Source: Bacillus horti (GTDB lineage Bacteria; Bacillota; Bacilli; Caldalkalibacillales; JCM-10596). Taken from it: 64,000 nt of DNA. The position numbers were made by a program, and so were the translations under genes. Shown here one piece after another: positions 33,201 through 41,658 of the stretch; position 1 is the stretch's first letter; the number at the start of each line of letters is the position of its first letter. Under the pieces are notes generated by a model that saw only the letters and a program-made list of their open reading frames with translations, was not told the DNA's origin and searched no databases. The DNA lies in NCBI RefSeq assembly GCF_030813115.1, contig NZ_JAUSTY010000004.1, positions 186,001-250,000 on the forward strand. Reading direction: 5' to 3'.

Positions 33201-33334
33201 TAACTACAATAATCCAAGCAGGTATCCTACAAGGGGATCACAGTTTGATTCGCTCTAGGGAGGAGTTAACACGTGCTCAAGCGACTGTTATGCTTCACAG
33301 ATTATTGCAAACTACAGATTTAATCAATTACTAA
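30218..33334 (+). CDS. S-layer-anchored surface protein: Kelch repeats, cadherin-like domain, three SLH domains
   Basis: A 1,038-residue secreted protein; ATG 30218 has GGGGGAG six bases upstream. Residues 1-29 are a signal peptide. Residues about 40-325 hold roughly six Kelch repeats (G-K-I-Y-V-A-G-G, G-K-L-Y-V-I-G-G, N-K-I-Y-I-F-G-G and so on) that should form a beta-propeller. Residues about 487-580 are a cadherin-like beta-sandwich ending T-Y-R-V-S-V. A glycine-rich linker follows, then a beta-rich region and three SLH domains at about 851-905, 909-962 and 981-1035. SLH domains bind the secondary cell-wall polymer, so the protein is displayed on the cell surface. Ligand-binding or structural role is inferred; no enzyme motif is seen. 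Confidence 0.88.
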   Translation: MKRRFTLILISTLIVSLLLPTHGFKVGASTSWELEDFSLPEATISSGTAYMDGKIYVAGGAGVDNSISNSFYAFDLTTRQWHNLADLPQPLQGHSLIPLFGKLYVIGGNAGNIFSNQVYEYDPTTNEWEAKSPLPTGLSLYNSAVLNNKIYIFGGLTSGAVINSILEYDPISDIWTDKNSKALTYLYRASASSNGKVYFFGGESATFKQPQRNVSVFDPEADTFNPELYPDGTGSTWSFRLRSAAVSLPDGDLMVMGGQQLGNTVTDLVHIYNPSTNSWSDGERLPVPLHNTNSLLISEDDSDYVLILGGQDTTGDILSTVYMKEIERPLELDLNAVDFNVADGTLTNTTSAMEYSLAGGIEGSWVKAEDVTTLVDFVPGMVYVREAADPLNNRFVGFVTQPNHAPDVQVDVSAGMSELKLLGATEDMEYTTNDGAKWRVITPGIASGEATIDASGEHDVLRVRYMATKTALPSPPTIQLNVEGPQLSSDASLQSITLTGINLTSTVTADVYNYTALLTTLSQTSAHLVTGSPAATVKMFVNGEEVQNPIELALGKNKLAFEVTAEDGTKETYRVSVEREASKPDGEIVNPGSGNPGGGSSGGGLPAGGSNSITPPRNGIDIYVDGVKQPSFASARTEQINGRETMLVTVDSAKVLEKLEQNESKIVTIPVTGDQEVVSAKLNGLLFKKMKGENVLIELVTDRATYSLPTSLVDVPELTQQLEAGNHDRLDEELNIEITISLPDETTLMQVYKDVNNLGQSVIGEPVEFGVYLSFDGKQIEVSRFSEYVERLIPIPNDVEPTRITTGVVLGADGELYHVPTKVITQNGNHFAQINSLTNSVYAVIWNPQTFEDVKQHWSEDEVNDMASRKIVHGVRESVFDPNRSVTRAEFTVMVVRALGLRPDVSNSALWRDVELRDWYANDLRTALEYGLVEGYENSSFQPLQTISRAEASAILANALNVAKYEVELTAEQSAQILATFKDSKEVATWAMEGVTTIIQAGILQGDHSLIRSREELTRAQATVMLHRLLQTTDLINY

Positions 33335-33360
33335 TTTTATAATAAAGAAAATCATAAGGC

Positions 33361-33440
33361 GCTGTCCAAAAGTCATGATAAATGATTGGACAGCCAATAT
33401 AAGAAAAGAGCTGTCGATATGATATCGACAGCTTTTGTTA
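33361..33440 (+). terminator. Tandem hairpin terminator after the SLH gene
   Basis: GCTGTCCAA/TTGGACAGC (33361-33369 with 33386-33394) is followed by AGCTGTCGATAT/ATATCGACAGCT (33409-33420 with 33422-33433) and TTTTG. The two hairpins share the core GCTGTC. Confidence 0.75.
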
Positions 33441-33580
33441 TGTTCTTCAACAGCAATGGAAATCCATTTTGTTAATGTTTAGTTAAAATTAAAAAAATAA
33501 TATTAAGTAAAATATTTTGAAGGATTTTACACAATTTTATAGAATATTGTAATTATACTATTAAAAGGAGGTTGTATAAA

Positions 33581-34942
33581 ATGAAAAAGCTGTCTTTATC
33601 TGTTTTGAGTTTTGTCTTGATTTTTGGAGTTTTTTTTACCGCAGTAGGAGCAACAGGACTTGGACAACATGAGCGACAGATGAATCTGTCGATTGAGGAT
33701 ATTGAGCTTGAGAATATAACTGATTTGAGTGGACAAGCAGCAGAGATTGTAACGGAAGATATTCAATCTGAGGTAGACGCAAATGTAGTATCAAAGGAAT
33801 TGGACATTACGGTTACAAATCTTATCGAAGAGAACTTAAAGGATATTGCTACTCAATCTATTCCTCCGATTATGCAATATGCCACTACGTATAACTTCTC
33901 CAATCGAGATATTGGTAACTCTGTTATTCAATCTAATGACGGAGGTTATGTTATCCTTGGAGAAACTCATATTTATGGAGACACAGACCTTCTTTTTCTC
34001 AAAGTTGACTCCTCATTTAATATCGTCTGGGCGTATGCGTATGGAACGGAGTTAATTGAGGATCCAGCAGATGTAAGGCAGACAAGTGATGGTGGGTATA
34101 TTATCGGCGGAACGAGAGTTGGTGGTGGAGCTTCAGATATTTTTCTGATCAAAACTGATGCTAACGGTGTTATTGAATGGTCTAATACGTATGGAGGACC
34201 TGCCGATGAGAGAGCGTATGCTTTAGAGATCGGACATGATGGTGGGTATATCCTTGCCGGTACAAAAATGACAAGTAGTGGTTCTACAGACGCGTATTTA
34301 CTTAAAGTGGCCTCAAATGGGTTTATTCAATGGAATCGCAGCTTTGGAGTGAATCAAATAAGCATGACTGAGGAATTCTCTGGCGTCAGCCCAACGACTG
34401 ATGGAGGATATGTAGCTGTTGGAAGCAAAATGGTTCAGACTGGCTTCGGCTCGTTTCAAAGCCACGGTTCTGTAGTAAAGGTTTCTGGAAACGGCACACC
34501 GGCCTTCACATCAACATTGGCTCATGCTGTCTTCCTAGAAGATGTTGTAGCTGCAGGAAATGGATTTATTGCCACAGGTACAATATATGTTCAGCCTGGT
34601 GGAAATATCTATGTAGTAAGGATGACAAATAGTGGGGGGATCAATTGGACGGAGCAGTTTAGTGCAACCATATTTGATACAGGAGTTGCTATTACCCCTG
34701 CTATTGATGGGAATTATGTCATAACTGGGTTTACAACCCCTTTAGTTGGACAAGAAAATCTCTTACTAATGAAGATAAATAATGCTGGAAATGCAGTTTG
34801 GTCCTCAATTATTGATTTTGGGACTTCGAGTGAGATAGGACGTAGTGTAGATATAACTTTTGATGGAGGTTATATTGTAACTGGACCGTATCGCCTTAAT
34901 AATCTCTCTGATGTACTACTTGTCAAATTCTCAATGGATTGA
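33581..34942 (+). CDS. Secreted repeat protein (DGGY-type beta-propeller-like)
   Basis: A 453-residue secreted protein. ATG 33581 lies nine bases behind AAGGAGG (33565-33571); TTG 33572 directly touches that site. Residues 1-26 form a signal peptide. From about residue 115 on, the chain consists of units of about 50 residues with the pattern D-G-G-Y-(I/V)-(I/L)-(A/G)-G and L-x-K-x-D/N-x-x-G-x-x-x-W-x-x-x-(Y/F)-G. D-G-G-Y occurs near residues 120, 170, 220, 273 and 427, and a D-G-N-Y variant near 376. This suggests a six- or seven-bladed propeller. No wall anchor is seen, so it is probably released or loosely attached. Role unknown; it follows another propeller-bearing surface protein. Confidence 0.8.
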   Translation: MKKLSLSVLSFVLIFGVFFTAVGATGLGQHERQMNLSIEDIELENITDLSGQAAEIVTEDIQSEVDANVVSKELDITVTNLIEENLKDIATQSIPPIMQYATTYNFSNRDIGNSVIQSNDGGYVILGETHIYGDTDLLFLKVDSSFNIVWAYAYGTELIEDPADVRQTSDGGYIIGGTRVGGGASDIFLIKTDANGVIEWSNTYGGPADERAYALEIGHDGGYILAGTKMTSSGSTDAYLLKVASNGFIQWNRSFGVNQISMTEEFSGVSPTTDGGYVAVGSKMVQTGFGSFQSHGSVVKVSGNGTPAFTSTLAHAVFLEDVVAAGNGFIATGTIYVQPGGNIYVVRMTNSGGINWTEQFSATIFDTGVAITPAIDGNYVITGFTTPLVGQENLLLMKINNAGNAVWSSIIDFGTSSEIGRSVDITFDGGYIVTGPYRLNNLSDVLLVKFSMD

Positions 34943-34963
34943 TGTTAACTATCAAACACTTTT

Positions 34964-35005
34964 CACTGAAAAAACCAAGAGTCTCGGCTCTTGGTTTTTT
35001 CAGTG
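34964..35005. terminator. Strong bidirectional terminator
   Basis: A perfect 18-bp stem (34964-34981 with 34988-35005; core AAAAAACCAAGAG) with a 6-nt loop and A/T runs on both sides. It lies between convergent genes ending at 34942 and 35016. Confidence 0.9.
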
Positions 35006-35015
35006 AAGAAATAAA

Positions 35016-36878
35016 TTATCTAGCAACCTCTGGAGTTTCAGCCGTTACGGCCCATTGCCATCTCCGGTATTCAAAATTGTCACCTACAGTGTAGTTTGTT
35101 ACTCGATTGTTTACTGGTTTTAAGCTTGCACGATATACCGTCGGGAATACAGGCACTGCATCCACCATATAAGCCTGCCATTCATTATAAATACCTATAC
35201 GCTTTTCAACATCAAAGGCATCTTCTGAAATACCATCTGTAAGTAAACGATCATTTTCATCAGAAGCATAACGAGCAAAGTTATATATGGCTTCACGCCC
35301 ATATAAACCACTAGGGTCTACATTGATACCAACGGACCAAGCTCCTTGATAAATATCAACATCAGGATCATCGGTCCCTGTATCTCCTACACGATCATAG
35401 AACGAGTTAAACTCGTGTAAGCGTCCTTCCATGAGTTGAACCTTTAAGCCTACAGCTTCCCAAGCCTGGATATAATACTGGGCTAACGGCTCAGCCGTGT
35501 CTCCACCACTCATTGACATAAAATTGATTTCAAGCTTATTCCCATCTGGATCTTCACGGAAACCATCTCCATCAACATCTACAAACCCAGCATCATCTAA
35601 TAGCTGTATAGCTTTTTCAGGATCATAAGGGCGGCCTGGGTTTGTTTCATCATGGTATTCAGGATGAGATGGAGGGATTAATGTTGTCGCATTCCACCTT
35701 AAACCATGATAAAAGCGTTCACCAATCGCATTGTTATCAACAGCATGCCACATGGCTTGACGAAGGGATTTGTTCCCCATTTTAGAGTTTTCAGGGTCAT
35801 AATTCACCACATTATTTTCTGCATCCCAATTACCTAGTTTGAAGCCAATGTATGTGTAAGCACGATCAACATGCCCAAGCCAAGTTAAGTTAGGGAGTTC
35901 TGAATTATCTGGGAATTGATCAACAGGGAAAGAATCTACAAGATCAACATCTCCTGATTTTAAGGCTTCTGCTACTACACTCGGACTGATAACACGTAAA
36001 GTTACTTTGTCCAAAGCTGGCTCGCCTCTCCAGTAGTTTTCGTTCTTCACATACGTTACTGATTCACCAGGAACAATCGTATCAAGAATGTATGGTCCAA
36101 ATCCAATTGGGTTCACACGAGTTGCATCATGTGCAGACATTTCTGCAACTGGAATATCTTCAAAAATATGCTTTGGAATAGCAGAGGACCATACTCCACC
36201 CGTAATTAAAGAAGGTGTAGCCTGAATATAAGTTATCCTTAAGGTTTTATCATCTATTACCTCTATACCAGAAATTGTATCAGCATCACCATTGTGATAG
36301 TCGACAATACCTTCAATATTACGAAGCGTGGCATTAAATCGTGGCCCATCATAATCAGGATCAGCGATAACATAATGAGCGAACTCCCAATCATGAGCGG
36401 TTACTGGCTCACCATCATGCCAGTTCACGTTATCTCGAATTGTGAACGTCCAAATTCTATTATCCTCCTCATCAATTTCAAAGGTTGCTGCTCCTTCGTT
36501 GTTATAAACAAAGCTTGTGTCCCAAGTTAACATTCCCTCGTCAAACCAGCCCATTACTTGACCATCAGGAACACCACTAGAGAACACGGGGTTTAAAGTT
36601 CCTTCAAATGGAGTGTCAGACACTAAACCAAATGTAAGCTCTCCACCACTAAGTGGAGTACCATCATCCTTCAGATAGCTAAAGTCTTCAATAGAATAAG
36701 TTCCTTCTGGACGTTCCTGCTCTGCAGTTTCTTCATCCACTGGTGTTTCCTCTGTTCCTTCAGAAGGTGCTTCTGCATCTACATCAGTTGTGGCTTCATT
36801 ATTATTACAAGCCACCATGAATAGAACAAAAACTGCAAGTAATGCCATGAGTAACAAACGTGCCTTGCTCTTCGTCAT
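35016..36878 (-). CDS. Oligopeptide ABC transporter substrate-binding lipoprotein (OppA/AppA-type)
   Basis: A 620-residue SBP_bac_5 family lipoprotein. ATG 36878 with GGGAGGA upstream is preferred over the longer frame. The lipobox F-M-V-A-C puts the lipidated cysteine at residue 24, followed by an acidic linker to about 60. Family features are W-T-F-T-I-R-D-N-V-N-W-H-D-G-E-P-V-T-A-H-D and R-Q-A-M-W-H-A-V-D-N. It captures peptides (or other small solutes) outside the membrane and passes them to the permease pair encoded upstream. It is the last gene of the five-gene minus-strand operon 40715-35016. Confidence 0.92.
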   Translation of the reverse strand: MTKSKARLLLMALLAVFVLFMVACNNNEATTDVDAEAPSEGTEETPVDEETAEQERPEGTYSIEDFSYLKDDGTPLSGGELTFGLVSDTPFEGTLNPVFSSGVPDGQVMGWFDEGMLTWDTSFVYNNEGAATFEIDEEDNRIWTFTIRDNVNWHDGEPVTAHDWEFAHYVIADPDYDGPRFNATLRNIEGIVDYHNGDADTISGIEVIDDKTLRITYIQATPSLITGGVWSSAIPKHIFEDIPVAEMSAHDATRVNPIGFGPYILDTIVPGESVTYVKNENYWRGEPALDKVTLRVISPSVVAEALKSGDVDLVDSFPVDQFPDNSELPNLTWLGHVDRAYTYIGFKLGNWDAENNVVNYDPENSKMGNKSLRQAMWHAVDNNAIGERFYHGLRWNATTLIPPSHPEYHDETNPGRPYDPEKAIQLLDDAGFVDVDGDGFREDPDGNKLEINFMSMSGGDTAEPLAQYYIQAWEAVGLKVQLMEGRLHEFNSFYDRVGDTGTDDPDVDIYQGAWSVGINVDPSGLYGREAIYNFARYASDENDRLLTDGISEDAFDVEKRIGIYNEWQAYMVDAVPVFPTVYRASLKPVNNRVTNYTVGDNFEYRRWQWAVTAETPEVAR

Positions 36879-36894
36879 GTAAATTCCTCCCTTT

Positions 36895-37794
36895 TTATCC
36901 TCTTCTTTGTTTTGCGTCTGTCGCACGCTTTAACGCTTGACCGACGTTATTTATACACAACATCACTACTAAGATGAGTAATGATGCAGGTAACCAAATC
37001 CACCAGCGATGCTCCAACGTTTGGGGGTTAGTTGCATAGCTGACAAGTGTTCCTAAGCTCGGGGTATTTTCGGGTAATCCGAATCCTAGAAAGGATAATC
37101 CAGTTTCTATGCCAATATTGGCTGCCAAATTTAAAGTCATCATGACGATAATTAATGAGCTTATATTTGGTAGGAGCTGTACAAAGATAATTTTTATGTG
37201 TGAGCTTCCCAAGGTTTTAGATGCTTTTATATAGTCAAGCTCCTTTTCTTGTAATGCTTTTGAACGAACCATCCTAGCTATTCCCATCCAAAGGAAAGCC
37301 GACATGACTAGAGCAAACGTCAAGACATTATATTTGGGGACGATTGTAACGAATACAATAATAATCATCAAGGTTGGTAAAACCATAAAGAAATCAAGAA
37401 TGCGCATGAACACATTATCAATCATTTCACCAAAATAACCTGAAACTATCCCGAAGGTAATACCAACAAGCCCACTAAGTAAAGTAACCAGTATACCTAT
37501 TGACAATGAATTTTTTGCCCCGATAATTAATTGACCAAATATATCACGTCCACCGTAGTCTGTACCTAGCCAAAATTCAGATGAAGGGGATTGATGAATA
37601 GAGAAAAGGTCTACTCTAACAATTTCTCTTTCATCTAATAAGAATGATGCACCGTATACAAATCCACTAATTAAAATTAATAAAATAAGGGATATTAAAG
37701 CGATTTTGTCTCGGACAATTTCTCGCCAAATGACATTCAAGCCTGATGGACTTCGTAAGGGTTCATTATTTTCAACTTCTATATAATCAGCCAT
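36895..37794 (-). CDS. Oligopeptide ABC transporter permease (OppC/DppC-type)
   Basis: A 299-residue membrane protein with an N-terminal OppC-type segment (W-R-E-I-V-R-D-K-I-A-L-I) and a BPD_transp_1 domain. The coupling helix motif occurs around K-A-S-K-T-L-G-S-S-H-I-K-I-I. The expected extracytoplasmic G-T-D-Y-G-G-R-D-I-F-G-Q motif is present. It forms the channel together with the OppB-type permease upstream. GGAGGTG precedes the ATG. Confidence 0.93.
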   Translation of the reverse strand: MADYIEVENNEPLRSPSGLNVIWREIVRDKIALISLILLILISGFVYGASFLLDEREIVRVDLFSIHQSPSSEFWLGTDYGGRDIFGQLIIGAKNSLSIGILVTLLSGLVGITFGIVSGYFGEMIDNVFMRILDFFMVLPTLMIIIVFVTIVPKYNVLTFALVMSAFLWMGIARMVRSKALQEKELDYIKASKTLGSSHIKIIFVQLLPNISSLIIVMMTLNLAANIGIETGLSFLGFGLPENTPSLGTLVSYATNPQTLEHRWWIWLPASLLILVVMLCINNVGQALKRATDAKQRRG

Positions 37795-37811
37795 GTCTGT
37801 ACACCTCCGCG

Positions 37812-38774
37812 TTATTTAATCCGAATTCTTGGATCAATAATACTTAAAATAATGTCTGATAGTAATGCACCTAAGATAGAGGCGACCCCAAACAACAAAA
37901 CTAGTGCAGTTACAACACTGGTGTCTCTTTGTCTTATAGATGAAATAAATAATTCACCCATCCCTGGGTAACTAAAGATATTTTCGATAAAGATAGTTCC
38001 ACTAATTAAAAACGTAATCTCGTATCCAAAAAAAGCGGCAATAGGCAGTAAAGAGTTACGAAAAATGTGGTGGTTATAGACACGTGATTCAGACGCTCCT
38101 TTTGAACGAGCCGTTAAGATAAATTCACGTTGTTTAATATCTATGATTTCACTCCTTAAATACTGAACTGTCCCAACGACAGAAATTAATGCCATTGATA
38201 GACTTGGTAAAAGAAGATGTCTTAATTTGCTTAGGAAGTACTCAAGGGTTCCTGGAGTTAGACCCGGTGCAACACTTCCACCAGTAGGGAACCAGCCTAT
38301 CCTAAAACCAAAAATGAATAGCATTAATAAGGCAAAAATGAATAATGGTGCTGCAAACCCTAGATAGGTGTAACCAGTAATCATACGATCAGCAAGTGTA
38401 TCATTATAGCGACCACTAATAATCCCTAATGGTAGAGCAATGATATATGTAAAAATAAGAGTAAGAATGGAAAGCAAAATGGTATTAACCATACGTTGAT
38501 TAATTAAATCTGTAACAGGCATTTTATATCGGAAGGATTGCCCTAGGTCTCCCTTTAAAGCTCTAGTTGACCAATCGTAGTATTGAACATACCATGGATT
38601 ATTTAGACCTAGCCGTTCACGTTGCTGTTCAAGAACCTCAGGCCCAATATTTGGGTCAATTAGCCCAGTTAAAGCATCTCCAGGCATCATCTTGGCCAGG
38701 ATAAAGATGACAATACTTAACATGAGGATCTGTGGAATCATAATAAAGATACGTCTAATCGTAAATGTCCACAT
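37812..38774 (-). CDS. Oligopeptide ABC transporter permease (OppB/DppB-type)
   Basis: A 320-residue membrane protein with six predicted helices. OppB-type features are I-R-R-I-F-I-M-I-P-Q-I at the start and the EAA-loop segment T-A-R-S-K-G-A-S-E-S-R-V-Y-N-H-H. It pairs with the OppC-type protein encoded 17 bp downstream. GGGAGGG precedes the ATG. Confidence 0.93.
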   Translation of the reverse strand: MWTFTIRRIFIMIPQILMLSIVIFILAKMMPGDALTGLIDPNIGPEVLEQQRERLGLNNPWYVQYYDWSTRALKGDLGQSFRYKMPVTDLINQRMVNTILLSILTLIFTYIIALPLGIISGRYNDTLADRMITGYTYLGFAAPLFIFALLMLFIFGFRIGWFPTGGSVAPGLTPGTLEYFLSKLRHLLLPSLSMALISVVGTVQYLRSEIIDIKQREFILTARSKGASESRVYNHHIFRNSLLPIAAFFGYEITFLISGTIFIENIFSYPGMGELFISSIRQRDTSVVTALVLLFGVASILGALLSDIILSIIDPRIRIK

Positions 38775-38777
38775 ATG

Positions 38778-39710
38778 TTATTTGCCCTCCCTTAGCATAG
38801 CAACAGAATGAGTGCTGGATATTGGTCTTAAGTCATAGGCTAATCCATCTTGATCAAAATAAAACTCTTTAGACCTTTCATATTCACGTTTAACCTCATC
38901 ACGTAAAATGGTCTGTTTGGTACGGTTTTTTGGGTCAATATCGGGAATAGCAGAAATTAATCTTTTTGTGTAAATATGCTGAGGATTTGTATAAATGTCT
39001 TCAGATAAACCTTCTTCTACGAGTCGTCCCTTATACATAATGCCGATTCTGTCACACATATGGCGTATAATTCCTAGATCATGACTGATTAATAAATAGG
39101 TCAAATTTAAATCCTTTTGAATGTCCTTCATAAAATTTAATACTTGGGCTTGAACGGACACATCTAACGCTGAAACAGGCTCATCTGCAATGATTAGTCG
39201 TGGATTTAAAGCAATGGCCCGAGCAATACCGATCCTCTGTTTTTGACCACCTGAGAATTCATGTGGATACTTGAAAATGCTTTCTTTACTAAGTCCCACC
39301 TGCTCTAAAAGCTCTTCAACTTTTGCTCTCCGCTCCAGCTTAGTAAAAGACTCATAGTTTATTAATGGTTCTGAAATAATATCGATAATTCGTTTTTTAG
39401 AATTTAAGGACGAATAAGGGTCTTGAAAGATCATTTGGATATCACGACGGTTTGAGGCTGAGCGTTTCATCGCCGCTAAATTAACGCTGTCGAATAAAAC
39501 ACTACCAGATGTGATATCATTTAAACCGATAATGGCGCGTCCAATTGTTGTTTTACCTGAACCTGACTCACCAACCAAACCGTAAGTTTGTCCTTTTTCT
39601 AAGGTTAATGAGACTCCATTCACTGCTTTTACATGATCAATAACTCTTCTAAAAACTCCCCCTCGAATCGGATAGTGGACATGTAGGTTATCAACTCTAA
39701 GAAGCGCCAT
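38778..39710 (-). CDS. Oligopeptide ABC transporter ATPase (OppF/AppF-type)
   Basis: A 310-residue ATPase with Walker A G-E-S-G-S-G-K-T-T, signature F-S-G-G-Q-K-Q-R-I-G-I-A-R-A, Walker B L-I-I-A-D-E-P and switch His in S-H-D-L-G. The C-terminus is shorter and more divergent than in typical OppF and lacks the usual oligopeptide-transporter C-terminal cysteines. It should form the heterodimeric motor with the OppD-type protein encoded three bases upstream. Confidence 0.92.
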   Translation of the reverse strand: MALLRVDNLHVHYPIRGGVFRRVIDHVKAVNGVSLTLEKGQTYGLVGESGSGKTTIGRAIIGLNDITSGSVLFDSVNLAAMKRSASNRRDIQMIFQDPYSSLNSKKRIIDIISEPLINYESFTKLERRAKVEELLEQVGLSKESIFKYPHEFSGGQKQRIGIARAIALNPRLIIADEPVSALDVSVQAQVLNFMKDIQKDLNLTYLLISHDLGIIRHMCDRIGIMYKGRLVEEGLSEDIYTNPQHIYTKRLISAIPDIDPKNRTKQTILRDEVKREYERSKEFYFDQDGLAYDLRPISSTHSVAMLREGK

Positions 39711-39713
39711 GAC

Positions 39714-40715
39714 TCATATCCTCCCTCTTTTCACATTTGAGAAGTAAAACTCTCTATAGCAGGTGCATCGTACAAAATGGCCTTGATTAACTTCGTGTAG
39801 GATTGGGTTTTCCTCATGGGCTTCATCTGGGATCCAAGGTATCCTAGCCTTGAAGCGGCACCCTATTCTTGGCAAGCTTTGCAATGGGGGGACAATTCCT
39901 TGAATAGAATGCAATCGTTCTTGCTTATTAGAGACAGATGGAACTGACTCTAACAGAGACCGAGTGTAAGGATGTTTTGGATTAGCAAAAAGCTCTTCTA
40001 CTGGTGCAATTTCAATAATTTGTCCAGCATACATCACTGCTACTCGATCAGCTACTTCTGCTACAACTCCGAGGTCATGAGTAATTAACATAACTCCAGC
40101 ATCCATCTTTTCTTTTAATTCTTTTAATAATTCGAGAATCTGAGCTTGAATTGTTACATCTAAAGCGGTTGTTGGTTCATCAGCAATAAGAAATGAGGGA
40201 TTATTAGCAATTGCTGTTGCAATAACAATACGTTGACGCATTCCTCCTGATAATTCATGTGGATATTGGCTATACACTCGACTAGGATTTGGTATTCCTA
40301 CTGCATCCAATAGCTCTATTACTCTAGCTGTACGCTGCTCCTTGCTCATTTTAGTATGTAAAAGTAATGTTTCATCAATTTGGGCGCCTACAATCATTAG
40401 GGGATTTAAGGCTGCTAATGGATCCTGGAAAATCATGCCTAAATCGGAGCCTCGAAGATGGTTTAAATTTTCGTTTGGAATATTTGCCAAGTCATAGTTT
40501 TTAAAAAAGATATGTCCATCTACCCGTGACCATTTTGGATCATGTAGACCCATAATTGAAAAGGCAAGGGCGCTCTTTCCACAGCCAGACTCTCCAACAA
40601 TCGCTATAATTTCATTTTTGTTAATGTCAAGGGAGACATCATCGACAGCAGCATAATAATGATCTCCAATACGGAAGGAAGTCTTTAAATTCTGAATATG
40701 TAGTAGGTTATTCAA
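39714..40715 (-). CDS. Oligopeptide ABC transporter ATPase (OppD/AppD-type)
   Basis: A 333-residue ATPase and first gene of the operon. It starts at TTG 40715, with GGGGTGAT six bases upstream. Walker A is G-E-S-G-C-G-K-S-A (Ala instead of the usual Thr/Ser at the last position), the signature L-S-G-G-M-R-Q-R-I-V-I-A and Walker B L-I-A-D-E-P-T-T. The oligo_HPY C-terminal region is present (G-C-R-F-K-A-R and H-F-V-R-C-T-C-Y), but one of the usual cysteines (R-C-P) is replaced by R-I-P. Gene order D-F-B-C-A resembles the app/opp operons of Bacillales with the binding protein moved to the end. Confidence 0.92.
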   Translation of the reverse strand: MNNLLHIQNLKTSFRIGDHYYAAVDDVSLDINKNEIIAIVGESGCGKSALAFSIMGLHDPKWSRVDGHIFFKNYDLANIPNENLNHLRGSDLGMIFQDPLAALNPLMIVGAQIDETLLLHTKMSKEQRTARVIELLDAVGIPNPSRVYSQYPHELSGGMRQRIVIATAIANNPSFLIADEPTTALDVTIQAQILELLKELKEKMDAGVMLITHDLGVVAEVADRVAVMYAGQIIEIAPVEELFANPKHPYTRSLLESVPSVSNKQERLHSIQGIVPPLQSLPRIGCRFKARIPWIPDEAHEENPILHEVNQGHFVRCTCYREFYFSNVKRGRI

Positions 40716-41658
40716 TGTTTTATCACCCCAAATTAAAATTCTTTAGAATGTTTCGACATTTTACGCGAAAAGTCATTCAATGTTTCACGAAATATAGTTC
40801 TATATTAATGTAAAGTAAAATAAACCATTTTTCAAGATTTAATTTGAATTTTTAGATTATTTATTTTTTTAAAAGTTACAATTATTCACAAATTAAATAT
40901 TATTTATCTAGATAAAGTAGAAAAAGAAGTAAAAATCGAAGTCTTTTTAAAATTTTATGTTGCGACTTATCTTTTAATGATTTATAATATTTCAAGTATT
41001 AATACACTCAGTAAATTTTAAGTCATTGCTTTTATCTTAGGCAAAGCTTAAACGAGTGGTACATATCCATTTCATGATGCAAGCAGGGCGACAAGGACTG
41101 CTGCTCTTTTTTTCTCCATTTAAACATGCTTAGTGAAGATTGACCTTTCAGTATTAGCTGAGAAGGTCTGCTTGTTTTTAGGCATCTTTTCTCAATTTCT
41201 TTTCTTTCTCATTTCATTTAATTAAATGGTTCCTTCATCACAGAAACAAACGATTATATATTAATTTTACAAAGTTATTACTAGTTAAATTATGTTTTTA
41301 AAAGCGTAGGGAGGTAAATTTCATGTGAAGATCAAAGCGGTTGGTCACGGGTAATGTGACCTATTTCCTTTTTTGTGTTCAGTGAGGAAATGAGGATTGA
41401 ATAATAAGTGGGAAGGTACAAAAATTGCAAAATGTAAGCCTAAGAAGCGAAATAAGCACGAGGGGAAAAAGGGGAAAGAAAAGTCTTGAAAATTATTTCG
41501 AAACCCGATATATTATGTTTATTGTCTATTTTGCACTATCAGAATTTTATGCACTTAGGTAGAAAGTATAGTAAAACTAAGACGCTCGCTAATTAAATTT
41601 GGCGATCATCCAGGTTTTTTTAATGAAATTTTTCAGGAGCAGCTAGGGGGGAATGCGA
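40716..41658. other. AT-rich 943-bp intergenic region between divergent operons
   Basis: No gene can be supported. It must hold the promoters of the oligopeptide operon (minus) and the ABC exporter (plus). Visible structures are an imperfect AGCAG/CTGCT hairpin with T7 (41081-41113), an imperfect hairpin GACCTTTCAG/CTGAGAAGGTC (41138-41167) followed by a short T run, and, at 41307-41373, a strong ribosome-binding site, a nine-codon frame and a GGTCAC/GTGACC hairpin with a T run (listed separately). The left half (40790-41000) is very AT-rich. Confidence 0.5.
41310..41373 (+). promoter_or_regulatory. Possible leader-peptide/attenuator structure
   Basis: GGGAGG (41310-41315) precedes ATG-TGA (41323-41328), and overlapping this a GTG (41325) opens the nine-codon frame M-K-I-K-A-V-G-H-G ending at TAA 41352. 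The hairpin GGTCAC/GTGACC (41343-41348 with 41356-41361) contains that stop codon and is followed by TATTTCCTTTTTT. The layout could be a translated leader with an attenuator or simply the debris of a lost gene. It lies about 300 bp before the ABC exporter genes. Confidence 0.3.
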
